Source of the DNA: Bacillota bacterium
GTDB lineage: Bacteria; Bacillota; Sulfobacillia; JAJZYS01; JAJYTV01
DNA: 64,000 bases
Direction: 5' to 3'
NCBI GenBank assembly: GCA_021793645.1
Contig: JAJYSJ010000004.1
Span: 1-64,000, forward strand
Positions 26,261-36,666 of the stretch are shown here, piece by piece (the first letter of the stretch is position 1; each line of letters opens with the position of its first letter). Made by a program: the position numbers and the translations under genes. Below the pieces are notes generated by a model. It ran no database searches and had not been told where the DNA came from. It saw only the letters and a list, made by a program, of their open reading frames with translations.

Positions 26261-27046
26261 GTGCAGGCTGTTGTTCTGCTGAAACAGGTGCTCGATCCGG
26301 AGATCCCCCAAAAGGCCTTCGGGGTGGACCCGGACCGCAAGGTGCCGCAGGTGGACCGTGCACCTCAGGTGCTGAGCATCTTCGACGGGAACGCCCTTGA
26401 ACTCGCGCTGCGTCTAAGGGAATCTCGCGAGGGCGTGCGCATCGTTGCCCTCACCCTGGGCCCCGCAGGCGCAGACGACGTGCTGCGCAAGGCACTTGCG
26501 CTGACGGTCGACGAGGCCGTCCGCGTGTCGGCGGATTCCGTAGGCCTTGATTCGCAGCAGAAGGCGCGGCTGCTCGCGGCGGCGATTGGGCAGATGGGGC
26601 CGGTTGACCTCGTGCTCTCTGGCCGGCAGGCGGCGGACTGGGAAGCCGGACAGGTCGGCGCGATGGTGGCTGAGGCCCTTTCGCTGCCCTGCGTACCGTT
26701 CGTCTCCCGCGTGGAAGGGTCGGATCCCCTTCTCGTACGCCAACAGCTCGAAAGTGGACACGCCATCCTGCGCATTCCCGGGCCGGCCGTTCTCACCGTG
26801 ACCAACGACGAGACGAACGTATTGCGCCCGGCGAAGGTGAAGGACGTGATGGCTGCGTCGCGGAGGCAAATCCGCGTGCTGGACATGGCGGACCTCGGTC
26901 CGTTGGATCTGGGAGAGCCCCAGGTGGACCTGCTCTCTCTCTCCCTCCCCCCAGGACGCGCGGGGGCGGAAATGATCGAGGGCGAGTCGGCGCAGGCGAA
27001 GGCCCAGGCGCTTGCGAGGCGGCTGCGCCAGATCGGCGCAGTATGA
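26261..27046 (+). CDS. etfB: Electron transfer flavoprotein subunit beta
   Basis: The 261-residue protein has LLKQVLDPE at the N-terminus, NALELALRL, LSGRQAADWEAGQVG and a C-terminal DVMAASRRQI segment, as in EtfB/FixA. It begins with GTG 26261 after AAGGAGGGGG. With EtfA it forms the FAD/AMP-binding heterodimer that takes electrons from the acyl-CoA dehydrogenase. No ETF:quinone oxidoreductase is encoded in the window. Confidence 0.93.
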   Translation: MQAVVLLKQVLDPEIPQKAFGVDPDRKVPQVDRAPQVLSIFDGNALELALRLRESREGVRIVALTLGPAGADDVLRKALALTVDEAVRVSADSVGLDSQQKARLLAAAIGQMGPVDLVLSGRQAADWEAGQVGAMVAEALSLPCVPFVSRVEGSDPLLVRQQLESGHAILRIPGPAVLTVTNDETNVLRPAKVKDVMAASRRQIRVLDMADLGPLDLGEPQVDLLSLSLPPGRAGAEMIEGESAQAKAQALARRLRQIGAV

Positions 27047-27061
27047 AGGGAGGCGATGGCG

Positions 27062-28045
27062 ATGGCGAAGATTCTTGCGACCGCAACGCTGCAGGGCGGC
27101 GCGGCCACTGCGGCAGGACTCGATCTCCTGGGGTTGGCGGCAGAGCTCGCCGGGGCGAGCGGCGGATCCGTCACCGTCTTGGCGCTCGGCGCCGGTGCGC
27201 GCGCGGTCGCGCAGTCGCTCCTCGCGCAGGGAGCGGACGAAGTGCTCTGCAGCGAGGAGCCCGCCCTGGCGCAGTCGCCCAGCGAAGCCGGACTCGCGGC
27301 GCTGTTGGAAGCGGCCCGCCAAGTGCAACCTGAGCTCTTGCTCCTGGCGACAGACAGCTTGGGACGCGACTGGGCGCCCAGGGTCGCTGCCCGACTTGCG
27401 GCGGGCATCGTCACCGAGGCGACCGGCGTTGCCTTCGAAGCCGGCCGATTCGTCGGCACGCGCCCGGTGTTCGGCGGCAAGGCCGTTGCGCGCATGGCGG
27501 CGAGGACAAAGGTGGCTGTCATGACGGTGCGCCCGGGTGCCGGGAGCGCAAAGCCGCCTGATGCTGCGGGGCAAGGCTCCGGGGGCGTGCGCGACCTCGG
27601 ACTCGAGATCACACTGCAGCCGGACTGGCCCGAGGTGGTACGGCGGGAGGTGGAGGCCGTCAGCGGTCCGCGCCTTGAGGAGGCGAAAATCATCGTCTCG
27701 GGTGGACGCGGTGTCGGCGGACCCGAAGGCTTCCGTGTGCTGCAGGAGCTTGCCGAGGAACTCGGCGCCGCGGTCGGGGCGTCTCGCGCCGCGGTTGACG
27801 AGGGCTGGGTGCCTGCGGCGTGGCAGATCGGGCAAACGGGCAAGGCGGTCGCACCTGACCTGTACATCGCCGTCGGCATCTCCGGAGCGAGCCAGCATAT
27901 GGTCGGGTGCTCCAGGGCGAAGACGCTCGTCGCGATCAATACTGATCCGGACGCCTTGATCTTTGAAACGGCCCAGCTCGGACTCATCGCGGACTACCGC
28001 GAGGCATTGCCGGCGCTCGCCCAGGCGTTGCGAGAGAGCTCGTGA
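27062..28045 (+). CDS. etfA: Electron transfer flavoprotein subunit alpha
   Basis: The 327-residue protein carries the FAD-binding C-terminal region: SGGRGVGGPEGF, GASRAAVDEGW, QIGQTGKAVAPDLYIAVGIS and GASQHMVG, then INTDPDALIF. Two in-frame ATGs lie at 27056 and 27062; the second is chosen because GGGAGG is 8 bases away from it and only 2 from the first. It overlaps the next gene by 4 bases. Confidence 0.93.
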   Translation: MAKILATATLQGGAATAAGLDLLGLAAELAGASGGSVTVLALGAGARAVAQSLLAQGADEVLCSEEPALAQSPSEAGLAALLEAARQVQPELLLLATDSLGRDWAPRVAARLAAGIVTEATGVAFEAGRFVGTRPVFGGKAVARMAARTKVAVMTVRPGAGSAKPPDAAGQGSGGVRDLGLEITLQPDWPEVVRREVEAVSGPRLEEAKIIVSGGRGVGGPEGFRVLQELAEELGAAVGASRAAVDEGWVPAAWQIGQTGKAVAPDLYIAVGISGASQHMVGCSRAKTLVAINTDPDALIFETAQLGLIADYREALPALAQALRESS

Positions 28046-28998
28046 TCTGCGAGCGCACGGTTGCGGAGAACGCCTGGCAGGTGGAGGAGGGGCTCTACCG
28101 CGTTCTCCTGCCGCTGCCCTGGTCGGTCCCCTTCGTGAACGCCTATGTCGTAAAGAGCGATGGGCAGTACATGCTCGTTGACTGCGGCGTCGGCACCGAG
28201 ACGAGCCTGAGGGCGCTGGGGCGGGCGCTCAAGGCGATCGGCGTGCCGCCAAGAGGCCTTTCGCTGCTGCTCCTAACGCATCGCCACCCGGATCACGCGG
28301 GCGCAGCGCGCGCAGTCCATGAGCACTGGGGCGGCAGGGTGCTGCTGCATGGTGCGGCGCGCAGGACATACCCCTCCTCCGCCGAGATGCTCTCGTGGGC
28401 GGTGGAGGAGGGACTCGTTGGCGAGGCGCTGGAGCGCCTTCGGCGCGAGCGCAGGGAGTGGCCGGAGCCCCTCCCGGAAGGCCTGGAGCCGCTTGCGGGC
28501 GATACGCTGCGCTTCGGTGCGGTCACCTTCGACGTGGTGCATGCCCCGGGCCACTGCTCAGGGCAGGTGCTGCTGCATGAACGCAATCGCGGCTGGCTCC
28601 TCAGCGCCGACCAGATCCTGACACCGCTCGCAGCGAACGTCTGGTACCAGGCCCAAGGGGAGGGCGACCCGCTCGGCGAGTACCTCGAGAGCCTCGAGGC
28701 AACCGCCCGCATTGCGGCCGATCTGGTCCTGCCAGGGCACGCGGCGCCCTGGCGCGGCGGGCCCGCGCAAGGAGCCCAGCAGATGCTCTCGTTCCAACGG
28801 GACTACATCGAGCGAGTTGCCGCCTGCGTCGATGCTGCACCGCAAACGGCCTGGCAGGTGACAGAGCGCTTTGCCGCGTCCCAGGGAGGGCGCGCGACGG
28901 ACGCCTCGGAACTGGCCGAGGTGCTCGCGGCGCTCGTGCACCTCGGGGAGACGGGCCGCATCCAGCGCACGGAGGAGAGGCGGTGGATACGCAGCTAG
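28042..28998 (+). CDS. Metallo-beta-lactamase fold hydrolase (CoA-thioesterase/glyoxalase II-like)
   Basis: The 318-residue protein has the MBL metal motif THRHPDHAG near residue 80, APGHCSGQ, LSADQIL and LPGHAAPW, supplying the usual metal ligands, then a C-terminal winged-helix-like extension. GTG 28042 overlaps the etfA stop (GTGA). In this operon a role in hydrolysing a thioester or lactone by-product is plausible, but the substrate is not shown. Confidence 0.8.
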   Translation: MICERTVAENAWQVEEGLYRVLLPLPWSVPFVNAYVVKSDGQYMLVDCGVGTETSLRALGRALKAIGVPPRGLSLLLLTHRHPDHAGAARAVHEHWGGRVLLHGAARRTYPSSAEMLSWAVEEGLVGEALERLRRERREWPEPLPEGLEPLAGDTLRFGAVTFDVVHAPGHCSGQVLLHERNRGWLLSADQILTPLAANVWYQAQGEGDPLGEYLESLEATARIAADLVLPGHAAPWRGGPAQGAQQMLSFQRDYIERVAACVDAAPQTAWQVTERFAASQGGRATDASELAEVLAALVHLGETGRIQRTEERRWIRS

Positions 28999-29056
28999 GC
29001 ACGCAATCGACGCGACCCTTCTCACAACCAAACAGCAGGTGAAGGGGGAGAAGGCG

Positions 29057-30691
<1,635 letters not shown>

Positions 30692-30706
30692 AGGGAGAAC
30701 TGCTCG

Positions 30707-31495
30707 ATGAATGCGCAGCTGCCGTCGCTTACGGAACTCTTCGCGCTGCAGGGCAAGGTGGCAATCGTCACCGGGGGGTCGCGTGGGCTGGGGCTGGAGA
30801 TGGCCGAAGGGCTCGGCGAAGCCGGCGCGAGGCTGGTGATCACCGCGCGCCGGGAACCGGACCTGCGCGACGCGGAAGCCCATCTCCTGCAAAAGGGATT
30901 CGAGGTTCTGGCGGTTGAGGGGTCTGTGGCCGATCCGAATGCGGTGGCTGCACTCGTCGCGGCCACGCGTGCGCGGTACGGCAGGATTGACATCCTCGTC
31001 AACAACGCCGGCACCACCTGGGGTGCCCCAACCCTTGAGATGCCCTTCGAACGCTGGCAGTACGTGATGGACACGAACCTCAACGGCACGTGGCTGCTTT
31101 CGCAGGCAGTCTGCAGGGTGATGGTCGAACAGGGAGAGGGAGGGCGCATCATCAACGTGGCGTCGGTGGCGGGCATGCGCGGCGGCTTGCCGGACGCCCT
31201 TTCCGCGATTGGCTACTCCACGTCCAAGGCCGCCGTCATTGGACTCACCAGGACCCTCTCCACCAGCATGGCGCTCCACGGCATCCTGGTGAATGCGATC
31301 TGTCCGGGCTTCTTCCCGACGCGGATGACGAAGGGGATCCTCGCCGCAGCGGGCGAGGAGATCGGAAAGAGTGTGCCCCTGGGCCGGATCGGTCGTCCCG
31401 GGGAACTGAAAGGTGTGGCCGTGTTCCTGGCTGCGCCCGCCAGTGCGTACGTCACGGGCCAGATCCTGCCCGTCGACGGCGGCACAACGGCCTGA
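30707..31495 (+). CDS. SDR family oxidoreductase
   Basis: The 262-residue protein has TGGSRGLG, NNAGTTWG, Ser in NVASVAG and YSTSK near residue 170. The residues after strand 2 (ITARRE) suggest NADP(H). It is the second SDR of the operon, 15 bp after the ligase gene and 19 bp before the thiolase. It may handle another hydroxyacyl substrate class, or reduce where the first SDR oxidises. Confidence 0.83.
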   Translation: MNAQLPSLTELFALQGKVAIVTGGSRGLGLEMAEGLGEAGARLVITARREPDLRDAEAHLLQKGFEVLAVEGSVADPNAVAALVAATRARYGRIDILVNNAGTTWGAPTLEMPFERWQYVMDTNLNGTWLLSQAVCRVMVEQGEGGRIINVASVAGMRGGLPDALSAIGYSTSKAAVIGLTRTLSTSMALHGILVNAICPGFFPTRMTKGILAAAGEEIGKSVPLGRIGRPGELKGVAVFLAAPASAYVTGQILPVDGGTTA

Positions 31496-31514
31496 GAAGA
31501 AGGAGGAACCCACG

Positions 31515-32681
31515 TTGGCGGATGCAGTGATCGTCAGTTCCGTGCGCACCGCGATCGCCCGGGCGCCGGGCGCCCTGCAGCACGTGCCAGCCGAGATGTT
31601 CGGCGCGGCCGTAATGCGGGAGGCCATCCGACGCGCGCAGGTTGAGCCGCGAGAGGTCGAGGACGTCATCTGGGGGAACGTGATGGCCGGCGGCGGCAAC
31701 ATGGGCCGGCTGACGGCCCTGCAGGCCGGGCTGCCGGTAGAAGTACCGGGCGTCACCGTGGACCGGCAGTGCGGCTCCGGGCTGCAGTCGATCTGCTTTG
31801 CAAGCCAAGCGATCAAGGCGGATGACGCCGATATCCTGCTGGCGGGCGGCAGCGACTCGATGACCAGGGCGCCCTTCCTGATGGAGCGCCCCGACAGCGC
31901 CTATCCGCGACGCGCCCCCCGCTTCTACTACCCGAGGCTATCGCCGGAAAGCATCGGTGATCCGCCGATGGGAGTGACGGCGGAGAACGTGGCCGTACAG
32001 TACCGGGTGAGCCGGGAGGACCAGGACGCGTTTGCACTGCGCTCGCAGCAGAATGCCGCGCGAGCGATCCGTGAGGGGCGGTTTGCTGAGCAGATCGTTC
32101 CGATTCCGGTTCCGGCCGGCAAGGGTGAAACGGTCCTCTTCGCGCAGGATGAGCACCCTCGTCCCGACACGTCCCTAGAAAGGCTCGCCGCGCTGCGCCC
32201 CGTGTTCCAGAAGGACGGGACAGTGACGGCGGGCAACGCGTCGGGCATCAACGATGGTGCCGGGGCTGCAGTGCTGATGTCGGCAGAGACGGCTGCCAAG
32301 AAGGGCCTCGCGCCCTTGGGGCGGATCGTCGCGTGGGCAGTTGCCGGCGTAGACCCGAACCTCATGGGCATGGGACCGGTGCCAGCGGTGCAGAAGGTGC
32401 TGCGCAAGGCCAATATGACGCTCCAGGAGATCGATCTCATCGAGTTGAACGAAGCCTTCGCCAGCCAGTCCCTCGCCTGCATCCGCGAGCTCCGCATGGA
32501 CCCCGACCGGGTGAACGTGAACGGCGGCGCGATCGCGCTCGGGCACCCGATCGCTGGCACCGGTGCGATCCTCACCGCGAAGCTCCTCTACGAACTGCGC
32601 CGCTCCGGCGGGCGTTTCGGCATGGTGACCGCCTGCATCGGTGGGGGGCAGGGCATCGCGACGATCTTCGAGCGCCTCTAG
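31515..32681 (+). CDS. Thiolase (acetyl-CoA C-acyltransferase)
   Basis: The 388-residue enzyme has the nucleophile Cys86 in DRQCGSGLQS, the GHPIAGTGA histidine and the second cysteine in CIGGGQG. It cleaves 3-oxoacyl-CoA with CoA to give acetyl-CoA, completing the operon's cycle. TTG 31515 is chosen because AAGGAGGAA lies just upstream and the family N-terminus (DAVIVSSVRTAIAR) starts there. It is the last gene before a strong terminator. Confidence 0.93.
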   Translation: MADAVIVSSVRTAIARAPGALQHVPAEMFGAAVMREAIRRAQVEPREVEDVIWGNVMAGGGNMGRLTALQAGLPVEVPGVTVDRQCGSGLQSICFASQAIKADDADILLAGGSDSMTRAPFLMERPDSAYPRRAPRFYYPRLSPESIGDPPMGVTAENVAVQYRVSREDQDAFALRSQQNAARAIREGRFAEQIVPIPVPAGKGETVLFAQDEHPRPDTSLERLAALRPVFQKDGTVTAGNASGINDGAGAAVLMSAETAAKKGLAPLGRIVAWAVAGVDPNLMGMGPVPAVQKVLRKANMTLQEIDLIELNEAFASQSLACIRELRMDPDRVNVNGGAIALGHPIAGTGAILTAKLLYELRRSGGRFGMVTACIGGGQGIATIFERL

Positions 32682-32695
32682 AGGGAAGGAGACGA

Positions 32696-32721
32696 GAAGG
32701 CCGCCCACTTGGGCGGCCTTC
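32696..32721. terminator. Bidirectional terminator of the acyl-oxidation operon and the TetR gene
   Basis: GAAGGCCGCC/GGCGGCCTTC, a perfect 10-bp stem with a 6-nt loop, lies between convergent genes and is followed by TCTAT on the plus strand. Confidence 0.85.
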
Positions 32722-32722
32722 T

Positions 32723-33316
32723 CTATGTACGCTGGATGCCGCCTTCGAGAAGGATGCGGAAGAGTACAGCGGACATCTCTTCCGGATTCAGGGGCTGTCC
32801 TGGTCGGAACCAGCGGAATGCCCAGTTGAACGTGCCCAAGACCGCGAAGCTGAAGATCTTCGGATCGAGGTCCGCGCGCAGTTCCCCTCGGCGGATCGCC
32901 TCTTCCACAAGGCTGCGCACAACGGCCTCGTAGCGGTCCCGCTTTGTCTGCACCAGTTTGAACTTCTCCTGGGTCAGAAAGCGCGACTCGTTGTTGAACA
33001 CGGCCATGTGGTCGTGGAAGGTCGACATGCTCTCAAGCAGGTGGCGCAGGATGCTGAGCAGGTTGTCGAGTGGATCTCCCGGTGCACGCGCAGCCCGCTC
33101 TGCAAAGGCCAGCAGGTGGTCGATGAAGGTGTCGTGGAAGAGCAGCAGAAGGTCTTCCTTCGACTCGAAGTAGTGGTAAAAGGCTCCCTTCGAGCAACCC
33201 GCAGCCTTGATCACTTCCTGCAGCGAGGTGGCGTGGTAGCCCCGCTCACCGAAAAGGCGCAGTGCTGCATTCATGATGCTCGTGCGGGTGTCCTCGGCTG
33301 TTTGGCTTTGCGGCAT
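32723..33316 (-). CDS. TetR family regulator, FadR-like
   Basis: The 197-residue protein has a helix-turn-helix with YHATSLQEVIKAAGCSKGAFYHYFESKEDLL, as in fatty-acid TetR regulators of Gram-positive bacteria, and a helical ligand domain. It is convergent with the acyl-oxidation operon and shares its terminator, so it is the best local candidate for its repressor, binding acyl-CoA as effector. The start is uncertain: ATG 33316 has GGAGGG at a long 14-base distance, and ATG 33352 would extend it by 12 residues but lies inside the inverted repeat 33343-33360. Confidence 0.8.
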   Translation of the reverse strand: MPQSQTAEDTRTSIMNAALRLFGERGYHATSLQEVIKAAGCSKGAFYHYFESKEDLLLLFHDTFIDHLLAFAERAARAPGDPLDNLLSILRHLLESMSTFHDHMAVFNNESRFLTQEKFKLVQTKRDRYEAVVRSLVEEAIRRGELRADLDPKIFSFAVLGTFNWAFRWFRPGQPLNPEEMSAVLFRILLEGGIQRT

Positions 33317-33342
33317 CAGGGCGGACTGCACCCTCCATTTAT

Positions 33343-33360
33343 AAGTATTCATCGATACTT
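33343..33360. promoter_or_regulatory. Inverted repeat upstream of the FadR-like gene
   Basis: AAGTAT-TCATCG-ATACTT is a perfect 6-bp-arm repeat just before the likely start, with TATAAA-like sequence adjoining on the minus strand. It is a candidate autoregulatory operator. It does not resemble the ACCGACCGGTCGGT palindrome of the operon. Confidence 0.45.
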
Positions 33361-33400
33361 CGTCAGGGAGGCCCGGATTTCCTATGCTGGCAGGAGTATA

Positions 33401-33576
33401 CTCCCCCAGCCGCGCGGTCGCTTGGCGCACGGCTGGGGGAGCAGGTAGTGGGGCGCAGGGTGAAATCGGGGTTCGCGCGCGAATGAACAGCGGCTTGGCG
33501 GCACTGGCCCAATTCCTCGCCGCACGCTGCCTGCCAGGGCTGCCGCCAAAATAGTGCAGGGGGCGGACGAGGAATT
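33401..33576. other. Nested strong inverted repeats (possible structured RNA or repeat element)
   Basis: The gene-poor stretch 33361-33826 contains CTCCCCCAGCCG/CGGCTGGGGGAG (33401-33441, perfect 12 bp). A long stem TTGGCGGCA-CTGGC/GCCAG-TGCCGCCAA (33495-33549, one GGC bulge) follows. AATTCCTCG/CGAGGAATT (33511-33519 and 33568-33576) crosses it. I see no coding potential. From 33577 to 33826 there is nothing I can name except the ribosome binding site AGGAGG at 33813. Confidence 0.45.
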
Positions 33577-33826
33577 AGCGAAGTGGATCCTCTGGCGTGA
33601 ACCGAAGTCTATCTGCCGGAGCGATTCTCTGATGCACTAGGGCCCGCTTGGCGACAAGAAGCATGCCCAGGCTGAAGCGGCGCTCCCTTGCCGTTCGCGC
33701 GCCCTGCGGCGGGAACGAAGCCGCGCAGGCGTTGGGCGGGCGCCGAGGGTGGTCTGATCCGACTGGCGCCGCAGCGGTCCGTCCGACGATATGGTAGAAC
33801 GCAAGCCGGCACAGGAGGTCGATCGA

Positions 33827-34657
33827 GTGCTGCCAAATGGGATCCGCGACGCAGCGATACTGCACAACGGGGTGCGCATGCCCTGGCTGGGACTCGGGGT
33901 GTTCCGCTCAGAAGCGGGGGCAGAGGTTGAAGGCGCCGTCGCAAGCGCTTTGGAACTTGGCTACCGCCATGTCGATACCGCGACGATGTACGGAAACGAG
34001 GCAGGGGTCGGGGACGCTGTGCGCAGATCCGGACTCGCCCGCGAAGACGTCTTTGTCACGACGAAGGTCTGGAACTCCGACCAGGGGTACGACGCCACGC
34101 TGCGGGCCTACGAACGAAGCCTCGAGCAGCTCGGCTTCCAGTACGCCGACCTCTACCTCGTGCATTGGCCCGTGAAGGGGAAGTCCAAAGACACGTGGCG
34201 CGCGATGCAGCGGCTCTACCGCGAGGGGCGTGTGCGGGCGATCGGCGTCTGCAACTTCAAGGTGCATCATCTTGAGGAAGTGATGGCTGACGCCGACGTC
34301 GTACCGATGGTGAACCAGGTGGAGTATCATCCGTTCCTGGCGCAGCACGAAGTCCGCAGTTTCTGTCGAGAGCACAGTATCCAGATTGAGGCGTGGGCCC
34401 CGTTGGTGCGAGGCAAACTCGACCATCCCGTCCTCATCGAACTCGCTCGCCAGCACGGTAAGACGCCAGCACAGGTCGTCCTGCGCTGGGACCTGCAGCA
34501 TGGCGTGGTGACGATTCCAAAGTCGGTGCGGCCTGAGCGCATCGCGGAGAATGCCGGGATCTTCGACTTCACGCTGTCGGCGGACGACATGCAGCGGATC
34601 GACGCGCTCAACGAGGACCGCCGTCTCGGTCCGGACCCCGACAACATCAGCTTTTAG
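33827..34657 (+). CDS. Aldo/keto reductase
   Basis: The 276-residue TIM-barrel oxidoreductase has the tetrad Asp50, Tyr55 (DTATMYGNE), Lys80 (TTKVW) and His113 (LVHWP), and the NADPH-binding IPKSVRPERIAEN at the C-terminus. GTG 33827 follows AGGAGG by 8 bases and puts the tetrad at the standard family numbering; ATG 33791 would add 12 residues. It resembles YvgN-type reductases of methylglyoxal and other aldehydes. Confidence 0.88.
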   Translation: MLPNGIRDAAILHNGVRMPWLGLGVFRSEAGAEVEGAVASALELGYRHVDTATMYGNEAGVGDAVRRSGLAREDVFVTTKVWNSDQGYDATLRAYERSLEQLGFQYADLYLVHWPVKGKSKDTWRAMQRLYREGRVRAIGVCNFKVHHLEEVMADADVVPMVNQVEYHPFLAQHEVRSFCREHSIQIEAWAPLVRGKLDHPVLIELARQHGKTPAQVVLRWDLQHGVVTIPKSVRPERIAENAGIFDFTLSADDMQRIDALNEDRRLGPDPDNISF

Positions 34658-34660
34658 GCG

Positions 34661-36202
34661 TTAAAGGCCCAACTGCCGGCAGCGTTCCGCAAGTGGAGAA
34701 CGCTCTGCAGATTCCAACTGCACGCAGGCGAAGAGGTCCTGGCCGCGCATCTTCTGTGCGATGAAGCTCAGCCCGTCGGCGCCCCGGCTGAGGTAGGGGC
34801 TGTCGATCTGCTCTGGGTCGCCGATCAGGATCACCTTCGTGCCCTTTCCCGCGCGCTTCACCGTGATAGCCGCTTGGTGCGGCGTGACGTTCTGCGCCTC
34901 ATCGAGAATCAGGAAGCGCTGCGAGAAGCTGCGGCCGCGGAAGAACGAAATCGACTTGAATTCGATCTGGCCCTGCCGCTTCAGGTAATCGACGCGGTCC
35001 TCGAGCGTCTCCCGCTCGGCACGGGCACCGTGTCCGCCGCGCCGCGGACGCTCGAAGAGCGCTTCCAGGGCGTCGTAGGCCGGCATCACCCACTCGCGCA
35101 TCTTCTCCTCTTCGGTCCCCGGCAGCGCTCCGAGGTCTCGGCCCATCGGCACGATCTCCCGGGTGTAGACGACCTTCTCCATCGCTTGCCGCTCCGTGAG
35201 CTCCATCCCGACCGCGATCGCGAGCAGCGTCTTGCCGGATCCTTGGGGTCCAAGCAGGGTCACAAGCGCCTTTTTCGGGTTGAGGAGCGCGTCGAGCGCG
35301 AAGACCTGCTCGTCGTTGCGCGCGTCCAAGCTGCCGTACACCTTCTGACCGGGGCGGTAGCAGGAGAGTGGACGCAACGTGCCGTCCACCACTTCCCAGT
35401 AGCCCTTCTCCTGCAGCGCGACGTGTCCGTGGCCGAACGAGAGCTCGGTCTTCGGTCGCCCGCTATAGAACGCATCGGCCGTTTCCACAAGGCGCGGCAG
35501 GTCATCGACGAGGCAGGCTGCGCACAGCCACTCCGTCTTCGGCGGATCGCTGTAGTACACGATCTTCCGCGCATTTGCGCCTTTGCAGCGGGCGCAGGGC
35601 TCTGCAAGCGTGGCGAGCAGGTAGTCGCTCTCCTGAAGTTCCAGGCCAGGCATCAGGGAAGTGAAGCGCACAAGCTCCACACCATCCGACTCGACTTCCT
35701 GAAAAAGTGCCGGCGGCACCGCCGCGCGCACGATCCCACTGTGGTCTACAGGGCCAACCTGGTCATTGCGGTAGGCCTCGGAGCGAATGCCCATGCTGCG
35801 GGCCTTGACCCGCAGATTGAAGTCGTTCGATACCAGCACGACCTGGTGGTCTGGGTCCGTTTGCTGCAGCGCTGCGGCCACCGCGAGAATGCGGTGGTCC
35901 GCCTTCTCGATGTCGAGGCCCTTCGGCAGGAGCCCGCCTTCCTGGTGGTTCAGCTCGATGCGCAGTGTGCCGCCGGTCGGCAGAGGAGCGCCTTCGACGA
36001 TGTCGCCCTCCGACGACACCTGGTCCATCAGCCGAATCGCGGCCCGAGCGTTTGCGCCGATCGCGTCAAGATGGGTCTTGAAGCGGTCCAACTCCTCGAT
36101 CGTGACGATCGGGATGACGACCGTATTCGCTTCGCCGAATGTCATGAGCGACTGCGGGTTGTGCAAGAGCACGTTGGTGTCGAGGACGAACTGTTTGCCC
36201 AA
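34661..36202 (-). CDS. PIN-PhoH ATPase (YlaK type) with a Cys4 insertion
   Basis: The 513-residue protein joins an N-terminal PIN nuclease domain (LDTNVLLHNP, acidic residues at 8, 37 and 102) to a C-terminal PhoH helicase-like ATPase with Walker A LLGPQGSGKT (near 320) and Walker B LILDEAQN. PhoH2 proteins of this build are RNA helicases/ribonucleases. Between the domains lie CARC and CAAC (Cys203, 206, 227, 230), a likely zinc ribbon. Bacillus YlaK, about 440 residues from memory, is shorter. TTG 36202 follows GAGAGGGGTG. It is convergent with the reductase gene, 3 bases apart. Confidence 0.85.
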   Translation of the reverse strand: MGKQFVLDTNVLLHNPQSLMTFGEANTVVIPIVTIEELDRFKTHLDAIGANARAAIRLMDQVSSEGDIVEGAPLPTGGTLRIELNHQEGGLLPKGLDIEKADHRILAVAAALQQTDPDHQVVLVSNDFNLRVKARSMGIRSEAYRNDQVGPVDHSGIVRAAVPPALFQEVESDGVELVRFTSLMPGLELQESDYLLATLAEPCARCKGANARKIVYYSDPPKTEWLCAACLVDDLPRLVETADAFYSGRPKTELSFGHGHVALQEKGYWEVVDGTLRPLSCYRPGQKVYGSLDARNDEQVFALDALLNPKKALVTLLGPQGSGKTLLAIAVGMELTERQAMEKVVYTREIVPMGRDLGALPGTEEEKMREWVMPAYDALEALFERPRRGGHGARAERETLEDRVDYLKRQGQIEFKSISFFRGRSFSQRFLILDEAQNVTPHQAAITVKRAGKGTKVILIGDPEQIDSPYLSRGADGLSFIAQKMRGQDLFACVQLESAERSPLAERCRQLGL

Positions 36203-36310
36203 GGATGCACCCCTCTCGCCGACTGGGCCTGCTGCAGAGATTTGCCGGAACAGCCCTCGCGTCCTGCGGGTTACAGACGGAATTCGACGACTCCTTCCTC
36301 GGCACAAGAA

Positions 36311-36342
36311 AGGCCGCGCGGCGCATCTGCGCCGTGCGGCCT
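36311..36342 (-). terminator. Terminator after tlp
   Basis: AGGCCGCGCGGCG pairs with CGCCGTGCGGCCT (one mismatch, 6-nt loop). On the minus strand TTTCTTG follows, just beyond the tlp stop at 36352, so phoH downstream probably has its own promoter. Confidence 0.75.
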
Positions 36343-36351
36343 GTGGCTCTC

Positions 36352-36585
36352 TTACCGGGACGGGTCTTCCGCTTCATCTTCGATCTCGTCGCGGAAGCCC
36401 TCAATGGCCTCCGCGCGCTGCGACTGCTGGCGCGCTAGGTCTGCGCGCTGCTCGTGACCGATCTCCCCGCGGTGGGCCTTAAGGTAGTCCTCGGTTTCCC
36501 GCATGTTCTCCATCGTGTTCGAGAGAGATTCCTGCAGGTGCTCGACGTTGTCTGAGCGGTCGTCGGGCTTCGGTGGGTTTGGCAT
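36352..36585 (-). CDS. tlp: Small acid-soluble spore protein, Tlp family
   Basis: The 77-residue protein has the Tlp core PKPDDRSDNVEHLQESLSNT, then ENMRETE and the C-terminal EGFRDEIEDE, all close to Bacillus Tlp. It is the strongest sign that the organism forms endospores; Tlp accumulates in the forespore under sigma-G control. ATGs at 36591 and 36585 are both possible; 36585 is preferred because AAGGAG lies 8 bases upstream. I could not find a convincing sigma-G promoter. Confidence 0.88.
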   Translation of the reverse strand: MPNPPKPDDRSDNVEHLQESLSNTMENMRETEDYLKAHRGEIGHEQRADLARQQSQRAEAIEGFRDEIEDEAEDPSR

Positions 36586-36666
36586 CGGCATCACTCCTTG
36601 CAACCCTAGTGTCTCCGCTTGCAGGACTGGCATGTCAGTGCCAGTGCAGCTGCGTTGGCACTGGCG

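Noticed and set aside
34874-36457. Plus-strand open frame (527 codons) opposite the PIN-PhoH gene
   Set aside because: Shadow frame with biased composition; the opposite strand encodes intact PIN and PhoH motifs.
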